Shown here piece after piece: positions 41,071-48,846 of a stretch of DNA of 64,000 bases. The DNA lies in assembly GCA_035259385.1 (NCBI GenBank), contig DATFWL010000550.1:1-64000 (forward strand). The letters run 5' to 3'. Numbering within the stretch: the stretch's first letter is position 1; the number at the start of each line of letters is the position of its first letter. The stretch is from QHWK01 sp035259385 (GTDB lineage Bacteria > Acidobacteriota > Vicinamibacteria > Vicinamibacterales > CAVVIG01). Made by a program: the position numbers and the translations under genes. The notes under the pieces were generated by a model, which was not told the origin of the DNA, did no database searches, and saw only the letters and a program-made list of their open reading frames with translations.

Positions 41071-42996
41071 TCACCCGATGGTCACCGGCTCGACCGCGGC
41101 CGCCGCCGCCACCGACGCCGGGCCGGGGACCGCCTTCGGCGTCCACTGAACGAGCCGACCGTCTCTCGGAATGTGCAGCGCAACCGGCCGCGCGTATGCG
41201 GGCATCGGCACGATCTTCCTGAGGTTGGCGTAGACCGGATGCCTGCCGTGCTCCCTGTACCAGTCCGCGACCTTGGCGCTCTGATACATGTTCTCGACGA
41301 TCTGCCGCCAGCCGACGCCGGTGTTGTAGGCGCAGAACGAGATCTCGCCCATCTGCGTCGCGTAGGGAATGATACACATCTCGGTGCGGCGGAAGTCGTA
41401 GGTCCAGAGATCCTGGAACCACATGCCGGCGACGAACATCAGCAGCCACTCGTCGCCCTTGCGATTGTCGTTGTCGCGCGCCCCGAGCCGGCCGCCCAGC
41501 TGTCCGCCGCTCTGCTTGTCGAACTTGTGCAGGAGATCAATCAGGCGGAAGCCGGCCGGCGCCTTCAGCGGGTGGTAGTTGCGGAGCAGGCTCAGCGCGC
41601 TCTGCACGATCGTGAGCGCGCGCCCGCGGGCGGCATCGGCAATCGCGGTCGCGTCGCTGAGCACCTGCTCGACGTTCAGGAACTCGGAGAGCGGCGCCCA
41701 CTCCTTCGTCTTCTTGCTGACCATGAAGCCCATGCCGACGCCGCAGTCGGGGTGACAGCCGCAGCTGAGCGATCCCCACTGGGCGCCCGGGCCTCTCATC
41801 AGGTCGGTGACCTGCGACATCGTGCTCGCCGCGGACAGCGGAAACCAGTCGCGCAGCGGATCGGTGACGCCGGTCTGGCGCTTCATGTCCTCGGCGAGGT
41901 GCGACAGCGTGTAGCGCTTGCGGTGGCGCTCGTCGTCGCCGATCGCCTCGTCGCGGCCGGTGAACGACACCGGCTGGAACGACACGAAGCTCACCTTGTC
42001 GCAGTTCTGCAGCGCGAACTTGACGATCGGTCCCACCTGATGATCGTTGACGGTGTTGACGATCGTCACGACGAGGCAGATGTCGATGCCGGCGGCGTGG
42101 AGGTTCTCGATCGCCCGCAACTTGACGTCGAACAGGTTGCCGACCTTGCGGTGGGCGTTGGCGTCCTCGCCGATGCCGTCGAACTGCAGGTAGGCGATGC
42201 GCATCCCGGCGTCGTGCGCCTGCCGCGCGAACTCCGGATCCTGCGCGAAGCGGATGCCGTTGGTCGCCGCCTGGACGCTGAAGTAGCCGATCGCGCGCGC
42301 GTAGCGGACCGCCTCGAGGAAGATCGGCGAGATGGTCGGCTCGCCGCCCGAGAACTGCACGGTCATCTGCCGCCGCGGCTTGATGCTGATCGCGTCGTCG
42401 AGCAGCTTGCGGACGTCGTCGAAGGTCAGCTCGTGGACGTAGCCGACCTGGTTGGCGTCCATGAAGCACGGATCGCACATCATGTTGCAGCGGTTGGTCA
42501 GGTCGATCGTCAGCACCGCGCCGCGCCCGTACCTGATCGACGACGTGCCGTGGTTGTGCAGCGTGTCGGTGATCGCGGGAAAGTCGCGGCCGGGAAAGAG
42601 CGATTCGAGACGGCGGAGAAATGCGGGATTCACCGCGAGCGTGTCGACGAAGGTGCCGTGGCGCGGGCACGTCTTCTCGACGATCACTTTGCCGTCGCGC
42701 TCGAGGATCTGCGCCTTGATCTCGCCGACGTGATCGTCGACGAGCGACTCGATCGCCTGCTCGCCGGCGAGAATGCGCGCGCGCGCCTCACGCACGCAGG
42801 TCGGGCAGAGCGAGTCGGTCGTGCGCGGCCAGCCGAGTGGCGGCTTCGTTCGTTCGCGGCTGCTCAGCAGCGGCGCCGGCGCCCATGCGGGGTGAAACGG
42901 CTTCGCGTCGATTCGCCGATTGATTGCTTGAAACGCGGGCCACAGGATTCGGGCGCCCCCAGCGAGGGCGAGCTCGAGCGGTTTCCACGCATTCAT
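41071..42996 (-). CDS. Second Tes/Mss-type radical SAM protein
   Basis: 641 aa, closely similar along its whole length to the protein at 32986 except for the missing charged tail. Radical SAM cysteines C170-x3-C174-x2-C177; GGEP follows; N-terminal C64PTC67 and C110PRHG; C-terminal LSCGCHPDCGVGMG and EMCIIPYA. Family members join or modify lipid chains by radical chemistry; this copy is placed behind an acyl-activating ligase gene (24 nt gap, same strand) and at the edge of a fatty-acid/polyketide-type cluster, which supports a lipid substrate. It also has its own TATATT box 10 nt before the ATG. Confidence 0.83.
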   Translation of the reverse strand: MNAWKPLELALAGGARILWPAFQAINRRIDAKPFHPAWAPAPLLSSRERTKPPLGWPRTTDSLCPTCVREARARILAGEQAIESLVDDHVGEIKAQILERDGKVIVEKTCPRHGTFVDTLAVNPAFLRRLESLFPGRDFPAITDTLHNHGTSSIRYGRGAVLTIDLTNRCNMMCDPCFMDANQVGYVHELTFDDVRKLLDDAISIKPRRQMTVQFSGGEPTISPIFLEAVRYARAIGYFSVQAATNGIRFAQDPEFARQAHDAGMRIAYLQFDGIGEDANAHRKVGNLFDVKLRAIENLHAAGIDICLVVTIVNTVNDHQVGPIVKFALQNCDKVSFVSFQPVSFTGRDEAIGDDERHRKRYTLSHLAEDMKRQTGVTDPLRDWFPLSAASTMSQVTDLMRGPGAQWGSLSCGCHPDCGVGMGFMVSKKTKEWAPLSEFLNVEQVLSDATAIADAARGRALTIVQSALSLLRNYHPLKAPAGFRLIDLLHKFDKQSGGQLGGRLGARDNDNRKGDEWLLMFVAGMWFQDLWTYDFRRTEMCIIPYATQMGEISFCAYNTGVGWRQIVENMYQSAKVADWYREHGRHPVYANLRKIVPMPAYARPVALHIPRDGRLVQWTPKAVPGPASVAAAAAVEPVTIG

Positions 42997-43006
42997 GCGG
43001 AACCGG

Positions 43007-43012
43007 AATATA
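43007..43012 (-). promoter_or_regulatory. -10 box (TATATT) for second radical SAM gene
   Basis: TATATT lies in the 24-nt gap after the ligase gene, 10 nt before the ATG at 42996, so this gene may be expressed separately from the ligase. Confidence 0.5.
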
Positions 43013-43020
43013 CCACACAG

Positions 43021-44412
43021 TTATTGGTGCAGCCGGGCGCGTACCGCAGCGTCGAGCGCATCGCGATCGGTCTTTCCACGCGCGGTGAGCGGGATGTGGT
43101 CGATGAAGACGATCGCCCGCGGCACCTTGTACGACGCGAGCCGCTTCGCGCAGAAGCGGCGCACGCTGAGCGTCGTGACCGCCGCGCCCGCCGCGTCGGC
43201 GACGACGATGCACGCGACGATCTGCTGGCCGCGGCGTGGATCGGGTGCCGCGACGACCCGCGCGTCGGCGATGCCGGGCATCGTCCGCAGCACCGCTTCC
43301 ACCTCGCCGGGCTGCACCTTGCGTCCGGCGACGTTCACGAACGACGAGACGCGTCCGCGCAGGAGCAACCGGCCCCGCGCGTCCCACTCGCCGCAATCGG
43401 CGGTCATGAAGCCGCCGTCGACGAACGCGTCGCCAGGTCCGTCCACGTACCCGCTCGACACCGCGTCGCTGCGCACATGGACCCGTGACCCGTGAATGGT
43501 GACCGCCACTCCGGGCAGCGGCCGCCCGACCGTTCCGCTGCCGTCCACCTCGTCGTCGCCATCGAAGGCGATGCCGCCGGTCTCCGACGATCCATAGAAC
43601 GAGTGAATCTTGATGCCGAAGCGATGGTGGAACGCGGCCAGCGTCGCCGACGACAGCGGCGCACCGGCCGAGATCAGGCGCAGCAGCCGCGGCGGCCAGC
43701 CGTCGGCAGGCGGGTTGTCGACGAAGTACTCGAACATGAACGGAACGCCGGGAAAGACACGCGCGCCGTACCGACGCGCGTCGTCCGGCAGCAGCTGCGG
43801 CACGAACGACTCGCGCAGCACACACGCCGTGCCCTGTGTCAGGAGCGGCAGCAGCAGGTTGCCGAGGCCGTACGAATGCGACAGCGGAATGGCAGCGACC
43901 TGCACATCGTCTGCGCGAATGTCCATCGCCTCGACGATGTGTGTGCAGTCGGCCATCAGCTGCGCTTCGCTGGTTCGCGTCGCCTTCGACGGCCCGGTCG
44001 AACCGGATGTGATCTTCAGCATCGCGATGCCGGCGTAGCGTGCGCCTGCGCCGACTGCGTGCACGGCCTCGCGCGTGACGAGGGCGGCGGCGCCGAATCG
44101 TGCCGCCAGCGTGTCGATCTCCGCCTGCGTCGCCTCCAGGTCGATCGGCAGCACGGCGGCATCGAGCGCGCGGCATGCGAGCAGCAGCGCGGCGAACGAC
44201 GACGTATTGCCGGCAGCCGAGATCACCAGCCCGCCGGCGCCGACCCCTGCCTGCGAGAGCCGATCGGTGTACGCGAGATGCGCATCCCAGATGTCGGACG
44301 CGGTGACCGGACGATCGGCGGCCGGCAGATGGATGAGCGGTCGCGCCGGATCGTCACGGCGTACGTTTGCGAAACGCTCAACGAGGCTGCTCACCGTTTT
44401 CGATCCGCGCAT
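43021..44412 (-). CDS. AMP-dependent acyl-activating ligase (ANL superfamily)
   Basis: 463 aa. The ATP-binding loop KITSGSTGPSKATR, the YGSSETGG motif, the hinge Asp/Arg region (LLRGRVSSFVNVAGRKVQPGEVE) and the C-terminal catalytic Lys (IPLTARGKTDRD) are present. It would activate a carboxylic acid as an acyl-adenylate and load it on CoA or an acyl carrier protein. The shortened N-terminal domain resembles the ligases of aryl polyene-type clusters. It is divergent from the dehydratase gene and upstream of the radical SAM gene. Confidence 0.88.
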   Translation of the reverse strand: MRGSKTVSSLVERFANVRRDDPARPLIHLPAADRPVTASDIWDAHLAYTDRLSQAGVGAGGLVISAAGNTSSFAALLLACRALDAAVLPIDLEATQAEIDTLAARFGAAALVTREAVHAVGAGARYAGIAMLKITSGSTGPSKATRTSEAQLMADCTHIVEAMDIRADDVQVAAIPLSHSYGLGNLLLPLLTQGTACVLRESFVPQLLPDDARRYGARVFPGVPFMFEYFVDNPPADGWPPRLLRLISAGAPLSSATLAAFHHRFGIKIHSFYGSSETGGIAFDGDDEVDGSGTVGRPLPGVAVTIHGSRVHVRSDAVSSGYVDGPGDAFVDGGFMTADCGEWDARGRLLLRGRVSSFVNVAGRKVQPGEVEAVLRTMPGIADARVVAAPDPRRGQQIVACIVVADAAGAAVTTLSVRRFCAKRLASYKVPRAIVFIDHIPLTARGKTDRDALDAAVRARLHQ

Positions 44413-44543
44413 GATCTAATGGGTTTTTGGTTCGGCGGGACCGCGATCACGCATTCCATCGTTGCAGAAGTGGCTCGCTCGCGGGTGGCCGCGAACAGGG
44501 GCCGCCCCGCCGGGCGCGGAGTCGCTCATCGTCGCGAGGGTTT

Positions 44544-44549
44544 TATACT
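44544..44549 (+). promoter_or_regulatory. -10 box (TATACT) for dehydratase gene
   Basis: TATACT ends 9 nt before the ATG at 44559, again with no ribosome binding site. Confidence 0.5.
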
Positions 44550-44558
44550 ACGCCGCGC

Positions 44559-45014
44559 ATGTCGCTGATCGATTGCCTGCCGCATCAGCCGCCGATGCGA
44601 CTGCTCGAAGAAGTGGTCGAGATCCGGCACGGCGAGAGCGCAACCGGACGGCGGTACGCGCACGCGGACGACTTCTACTTTCAGGGACACTTTCCCGGGC
44701 AGCCGGTCGTCCCAGCGGTGATTCTGGTCGAGATGCTCGCGCAGATCGGCGGCATCGCCGTCGCGGCGCCGGCCGCCGGCGCGCCGGATCGTCCGCTTCA
44801 ACTGCGCGTCGCCGCCATTGGCGCGTTCAAGTTTCCCGCGGCCGCGACGGCCGGCGTCATGCTCGAAGCACGCGCCCGCGTCGCCGGTCGAATCGGCGGA
44901 CTGTACAAGATCGAAGGAACCGTGACCGCCGACGGCGTCCTCGTTGCGGCCGGAAGCGTCACGCTCGCCGGCATCCCTGAAACCGTCACGTCGCATGCGC
45001 AGCATCTCCGTTGA
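44559..45014 (+). CDS. 3-hydroxyacyl-ACP dehydratase (FabZ-like hot-dog protein)
   Basis: 151 aa. The hot-dog helix carries the catalytic His in YFQGHFPGQPVVPAV and the acidic partner in ILVEMLAQIGG, as in FabZ. It would dehydrate 3-hydroxyacyl-ACP to the trans-2-enoyl form. In the context of a ketosynthase pair, ketoreductase and carrier protein within 17 kb, it supplies the dehydration step of the chain cycle. No enoyl reductase gene is seen, so the product could keep its double bonds. Confidence 0.9.
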   Translation: MSLIDCLPHQPPMRLLEEVVEIRHGESATGRRYAHADDFYFQGHFPGQPVVPAVILVEMLAQIGGIAVAAPAAGAPDRPLQLRVAAIGAFKFPAAATAGVMLEARARVAGRIGGLYKIEGTVTADGVLVAAGSVTLAGIPETVTSHAQHLR

Positions 45015-46137
45015 GCTTCGGCGCACCTTCATGGGTCTGCGCACCGAAGGCGCCGGCACGGGCCGGGAGACCGCGGCGATTGCGCTGGGCGTGTTCATCG
45101 GCTGTCTGCCGATCTACGGATTCCATCTCCTGCTCTGCTGGGTCGCCGGAGCCCTCCTTGGCTTGAACCGCCTGAAGATGTATCTCGCCGCAAACATCTC
45201 GAACCCGCTCGTCGCGCCATGGTTGATCGTCGCCGAAGTGCAAACGGGTGCATGGCTCCGCCGGGGATCGTTTCACCACGTGTCGCGCGACCACATCGCG
45301 TCGACTGCACTGACGGTCTTCGGGATCGATGCGATCGTCGGGAGCCTGCTGGTCGGCGCCGTGTTGGCCGCGCTGGCCGCGACTGGCACCTACAGCCTGG
45401 TGCGCGAATCGGGCGCTGATCGGCCGTTTGCCGCGCTCGTTCGCAAGGCAGCCGATCGCTATCTCGAGACGAGCATCACGGCGTGGGAGTTCGCGCGCGG
45501 CAAGCTCCGGATGGACCCCGTCTATCGCGCGACGCTTTCACCCGAGTTCCTGCCGTCTGGAGGGACGCTTCTCGACATCGGCTGCGGTCAGGGGCTGACA
45601 CTCGCGCTGCTCGCCGAGGCGCGCCTCGCATTCGAGGACGGCACGTGGCCGCGCGGCTGGGCGGCGCCGCCACGCTTCGACCGCATGGTGGGGATCGAGA
45701 CGCGGCGGCGCGTCGCGGCGATGGCACGTCGCGCGCTCGCGGGTGCCGCTCACGTGATCGAGGGCGACGCGCGTGCGGTTGCGCTGGAACCTGCGCGAGC
45801 CGTGCTCCTGTTCGACGTCCTGCATCTTCTGCCGCCGGACGACCAGGAGGCGCTGCTCGCGTCGATTGGCGCGCGGCTGCAGTTCGGCGGCGTTCTGCTC
45901 GTGCGCGAGGCCGACTCCGGCGGCGGCTGGCGTTTCACCGCGGTTCGCGTCGGCAACCGATTCAAGGCGTTCGTGACCGGCACGTGGCGGCAGCAGTCGT
46001 TTCATCCACGGTCGGACGCAGAGTGGCGGGATTGTTTCACGCGCCACGGGTTTGCCGTCGAGGCGCGGCCGATGGGCCAGGGGACGCCGTTCGCCAACGT
46101 CCTGTTTCGACTCACGCGCCGCGCATCAGGCCATTAG
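44995..46137 (+). CDS. DUF2062-methyltransferase fusion
   Basis: 380 aa. Residues 1 to about 145 are a DUF2062-type membrane domain (IALGVFIGCLPIYGFHLLL, ANISNPLVAPWL and a third helix). The rest is a class I SAM-dependent methyltransferase with motif I LLDIGCGQGLTLALL, and later LLFDVLHLLPPDDQ. It would methylate a membrane-bound or lipid-like substrate. The ATG overlaps the dehydratase stop by 20 nt, so the two are coupled. Methyltransferases are regular members of aryl polyene-type clusters; the DUF2062 fusion is less usual. Confidence 0.85.
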   Translation: MRSISVELRRTFMGLRTEGAGTGRETAAIALGVFIGCLPIYGFHLLLCWVAGALLGLNRLKMYLAANISNPLVAPWLIVAEVQTGAWLRRGSFHHVSRDHIASTALTVFGIDAIVGSLLVGAVLAALAATGTYSLVRESGADRPFAALVRKAADRYLETSITAWEFARGKLRMDPVYRATLSPEFLPSGGTLLDIGCGQGLTLALLAEARLAFEDGTWPRGWAAPPRFDRMVGIETRRRVAAMARRALAGAAHVIEGDARAVALEPARAVLLFDVLHLLPPDDQEALLASIGARLQFGGVLLVREADSGGGWRFTAVRVGNRFKAFVTGTWRQQSFHPRSDAEWRDCFTRHGFAVEARPMGQGTPFANVLFRLTRRASGH

Positions 46138-46143
46138 GCATTT

Positions 46144-46193
46144 GGAATGTGGCATTACGAATTCTAAAATTCCAAGTTCCGCATTCCACATTC
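46144..46193. repeat. GGAATGTGG inverted repeat between convergent genes
   Basis: GGAATGTGG and CCACATTC face each other around ATTCTAAAATTCC, filling the gap between two convergent stop codons. It may act as a terminator; a similar GAATTTGGAATTC fragment lies at 14905. Confidence 0.5.
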
Positions 46194-47147
46194 TTACGGC
46201 GGCCGCCGCTGGACGATTGCGCCGATGCGGACTTCCTGCGCGATCGGCGGTCCGCTCACATCGAACGTGCCGCCGACCCACACGCCGCAGCCGGACGGCG
46301 AGCAGTAGCGCAGATCCGACCACATCACCGCCACGCGGCCGTCGCCGTCGTCGGCCTCGGCGGGGAACGCGAACTCATGGACGGCGAGGAAGTTCTGCAC
46401 GTCGTCGAGCGAGCGTGACGCACGCACGAACGGCGTGTCGTCGGCCAGCCGCCGCGTCATGACGACCGTCGGAGGGCCGCCGCGGCTTGCGATGGCCGAT
46501 GCGCTCACGCGATCGCGGCGGCGCTCGAACACGAACCAGTCGGTCAGCGACCCCCAGCGAGCATCGATCGCGCTCGGCTCGCGGGGAGTGACGTCCAGCT
46601 GCCTGAGCGCCATCCCCAGCATCGCCGCCTTGAAACCGAGGAAGGCGACTGCCGCCGCCAGCACCGCGTGCGACGCGCGACGCAACGGCATCCGGACCGG
46701 CCACAGCAGCACGAGCCACGTCACGCAGATGCCGATGAGCCATGGATCGGCCATCGCGACGAGCGGCAGCGAGACGCGTTGATTCACGAACGGCCACAGT
46801 ATCGCGATGCGCGCGCCCGATACGACGTCGAGCGCGATGTGGCTCAGCGCGCCCGCCGCGGCGGCGACGAACAGCGTCGTCAGTCGCCCTCGACGCGCGA
46901 ACGCTCGAGCCAGGCGTCCGACGACGATCGCGGTCACGGCTGCCATCGCCAGCGCGCCGATCAGCGAATGCGTCCCGAATTGGTGTGCCCGCACGTACCG
47001 GTCCCATCCCGAGAATGCGATCACGCTGTCGACGTCGGGCGAAAGCGCGCCGAGGATCGCCGCGGCGCCGACGGTCGGATCGCGTGGTTCGTCTCGTGCG
47101 GCGGCGACCAGCGCACGGCCGATCACGACGTGCGTCAACGGATCCAT
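46194..47147 (-). CDS. DUF457/YdjM-type membrane metal-dependent hydrolase-like protein
   Basis: 317 aa. The N-terminal MDPLTHVVIGRALV and ILGALSPDVDSV, with RAHQFGTHSLIG after it and GALSHIALDV further on, are the His/Asp motifs of the DUF457 (YdjM) family; about five membrane helices follow and a C-terminal soluble domain of about 130 residues. The biochemical role of the family is not settled; a phospholipase-like activity has been suggested for relatives. It starts on the stop codon of the acyltransferase gene (TGATG), so it is the last gene of the exporter operon. Confidence 0.78.
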   Translation of the reverse strand: MDPLTHVVIGRALVAAARDEPRDPTVGAAAILGALSPDVDSVIAFSGWDRYVRAHQFGTHSLIGALAMAAVTAIVVGRLARAFARRGRLTTLFVAAAAGALSHIALDVVSGARIAILWPFVNQRVSLPLVAMADPWLIGICVTWLVLLWPVRMPLRRASHAVLAAAVAFLGFKAAMLGMALRQLDVTPREPSAIDARWGSLTDWFVFERRRDRVSASAIASRGGPPTVVMTRRLADDTPFVRASRSLDDVQNFLAVHEFAFPAEADDGDGRVAVMWSDLRYCSPSGCGVWVGGTFDVSGPPIAQEVRIGAIVQRRPP

Positions 47148-48211
47148 CAGGTGAACCGGACGTCAGGGTCGGCCTGCGCGTCCCAGTACCGGTAGAAGTG
47201 GTACCAGAACTCGGGGTGCGCCCGAACCCGGGCGCCGAGCTGATCGGCGAACTGCTGCGTGGCCGCCTGCACCGATTCGTCGCGCGGCCGATTGCGGTCG
47301 ACGACGATCGGCGTGCCCGTCCGCACGGTCAGGTGCGACGGGCCGACGCGTTCCATGAACGACGGCACCAGCGGCGCGCCGGTCATGAAGCCCATCAGCG
47401 CCGGCGTCCGCTGAAAATAGGCGCGTCGGCCGAGGAACTGCACCTCGACGCGATCGCGGCCGACGTGGCGATCCATCAGGAACGCCACGATGCTGTTCTC
47501 GGCGAGCCGCCGCCGGATCTGGAGCGCCGTGTCGAGCGACTGACCGACATGGATGGTGTCGGTGCCGAGCCGATCGCGGATCTCGCGGCGCACGCGGTCC
47601 ACTTCGGGGTCGGCTTCCGGCATCGCCACCACCGCGATCGGGAGCCTGGTGATCCGGCGCAGAAAGGCGCCGCCGGCCTCCCAGTTGCCGTAGTGTCCGC
47701 TGACGAGAATCACGCCCTTGCCCTTTGCCAGCTGGGTGAGGACCCGCTCTGCGTCCGACGGCAGGTACTGGAAAGTGCGCTCCAGCTCCCGCGGAGACGC
47801 ACGCAGCGAGTGGATGAAGTCGATGACGTCGGCGGCGTAGGCCGCGAGCGTCGTCCGCGCGCGCCGCTCGAGCGATGCCTGTGATTCGTCCGGAAAAATC
47901 GCGCGCAGGTTGTCGGCGATCGCCGCGCGCGTCTGGCGCATCAGCCGCCAGGCGAGCCAGGTGCCGGCGCGGCCGATCGCGTACGAGACCGGGCGGGGCA
48001 AGGCGCCGACGCCGCGATAGGTGGCGCCGAAGATGGTGCCGTTGTTCAGGCCATGCAGCGTCCACCGGCGCGGGATCGCGTCGCGTCGATCCGCGCTGCC
48101 GTCGCCGGTGACGAGCGGCTCAGACGCGTTCGAGGAAGCGATAGTACACCGCCAGAAAGCACGTCCGCGTCGTGTCGGGGATCGGCCGCAGCTTGCTGCG
48201 CTGCCCCGCAT
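47147..48211 (-). CDS. LpxL/HtrB-type lysophospholipid acyltransferase
   Basis: About 300-354 aa. The catalytic HX4E box is clear (LVSGHYGNWEAGG), followed by VVAMPEADPEVDRV, FLMDRHVGRDRVEV and a C-terminal HPEFWYHFYRYW typical for the family. It transfers an acyl chain from acyl-ACP or CoA to a lipid at the inner membrane. The start is uncertain: the ATG at 48211 lies 92 nt inside the glycosyltransferase gene, and no ATG/GTG/TTG occurs near the expected domain start at about 48110. Such acyltransferases are fixed members of aryl polyene-type clusters. Confidence 0.86.
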   Translation of the reverse strand: MRGSAASCGRSPTRRGRAFWRCTIASSNASEPLVTGDGSADRRDAIPRRWTLHGLNNGTIFGATYRGVGALPRPVSYAIGRAGTWLAWRLMRQTRAAIADNLRAIFPDESQASLERRARTTLAAYAADVIDFIHSLRASPRELERTFQYLPSDAERVLTQLAKGKGVILVSGHYGNWEAGGAFLRRITRLPIAVVAMPEADPEVDRVRREIRDRLGTDTIHVGQSLDTALQIRRRLAENSIVAFLMDRHVGRDRVEVQFLGRRAYFQRTPALMGFMTGAPLVPSFMERVGPSHLTVRTGTPIVVDRNRPRDESVQAATQQFADQLGARVRAHPEFWYHFYRYWDAQADPDVRFT

Positions 48212-48791
48212 ACACCGCGGTGACCGGAACGCCGGCGACGCGGCCGCCGCGCCGCCGGACCTTGATCAGCATCTCGGTTTCGATGTCGTAGCCGCGCGCC
48301 ATCAGCCGCAGCGGCCGCAGCGCGTCGAGGCGAAAGACGCGGAAGCCGCATTGCGTGTCCCGCACCGGCACGCCGACGAACCACGACAACACGCAGCTGC
48401 CGATGCGGTTCGCGTGATACCGCGCCGCCGGCATGCGACTGCGATCGAACTGCCGCTCGCCGACGACGACCGCCGCGGCGCTGCGTTCCGCTTCGGCGAC
48501 GAGCGACGCGGCTTCGCCCGGCAGGTGCTGCATGTCGCCGTCGAGCAACAGCACGTGGGTGTAGTCGCCCTCGAACACGCGCGCGAGCCCGGTGCGCACC
48601 GCCGTCCCCTTGCCGCGGTTCGTCTCGTGCACGATCACCTCCGCGCCCGCCGCCCGCGCGCGGTCCGCCGTCCCGTCGGTCGAGCCATCGTCCACCACGA
48701 CGACGCGTTCGACAAGCCCGCGAATCCCGCCGACGACGTCGCCGATCGATCGCGACTCGTTGAGCGCCGGAATCACCGCTGCCACTCGCAT
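48120..48791 (-). CDS. Family 2 glycosyltransferase
   Basis: 223 aa. GT-A fold with VAAVIPALNES, VDDGSTDGTADRA and the metal-binding LLDGDMQHLPGE; the region FRVFRLDALRPLRL and the conserved GYDIETEML are like those of dolichyl/polyprenyl-phosphate or lipid glycosyltransferases. It probably attaches a sugar to the cluster's product or to a lipid carrier. ATG 48791 is chosen as it begins at the first strand and lies 25 nt behind the exporter stop; an ATG at 48854 would run through repeat DNA. Confidence 0.88.
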   Translation of the reverse strand: MRVAAVIPALNESRSIGDVVGGIRGLVERVVVVDDGSTDGTADRARAAGAEVIVHETNRGKGTAVRTGLARVFEGDYTHVLLLDGDMQHLPGEAASLVAEAERSAAAVVVGERQFDRSRMPAARYHANRIGSCVLSWFVGVPVRDTQCGFRVFRLDALRPLRLMARGYDIETEMLIKVRRRGGRVAGVPVTAVYAGQRSKLRPIPDTTRTCFLAVYYRFLERV

Positions 48792-48813
48792 GCGGGCCTG
48801 GGCGTCGCGCGAA

Positions 48814-48846
48814 CGCCTAGCCGGGCGACTGCTGCTTCGCGCGAGG
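48814..48846 (+). repeat. Interspersed palindrome copy at the exporter stop codon
   Basis: CGCCTAGCCGGGCGACTGCT.. is the longer unit also seen at 25949. Its CTA supplies the TAG stop of the exporter gene and the last codons (RAKQQSPG). Confidence 0.55.
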
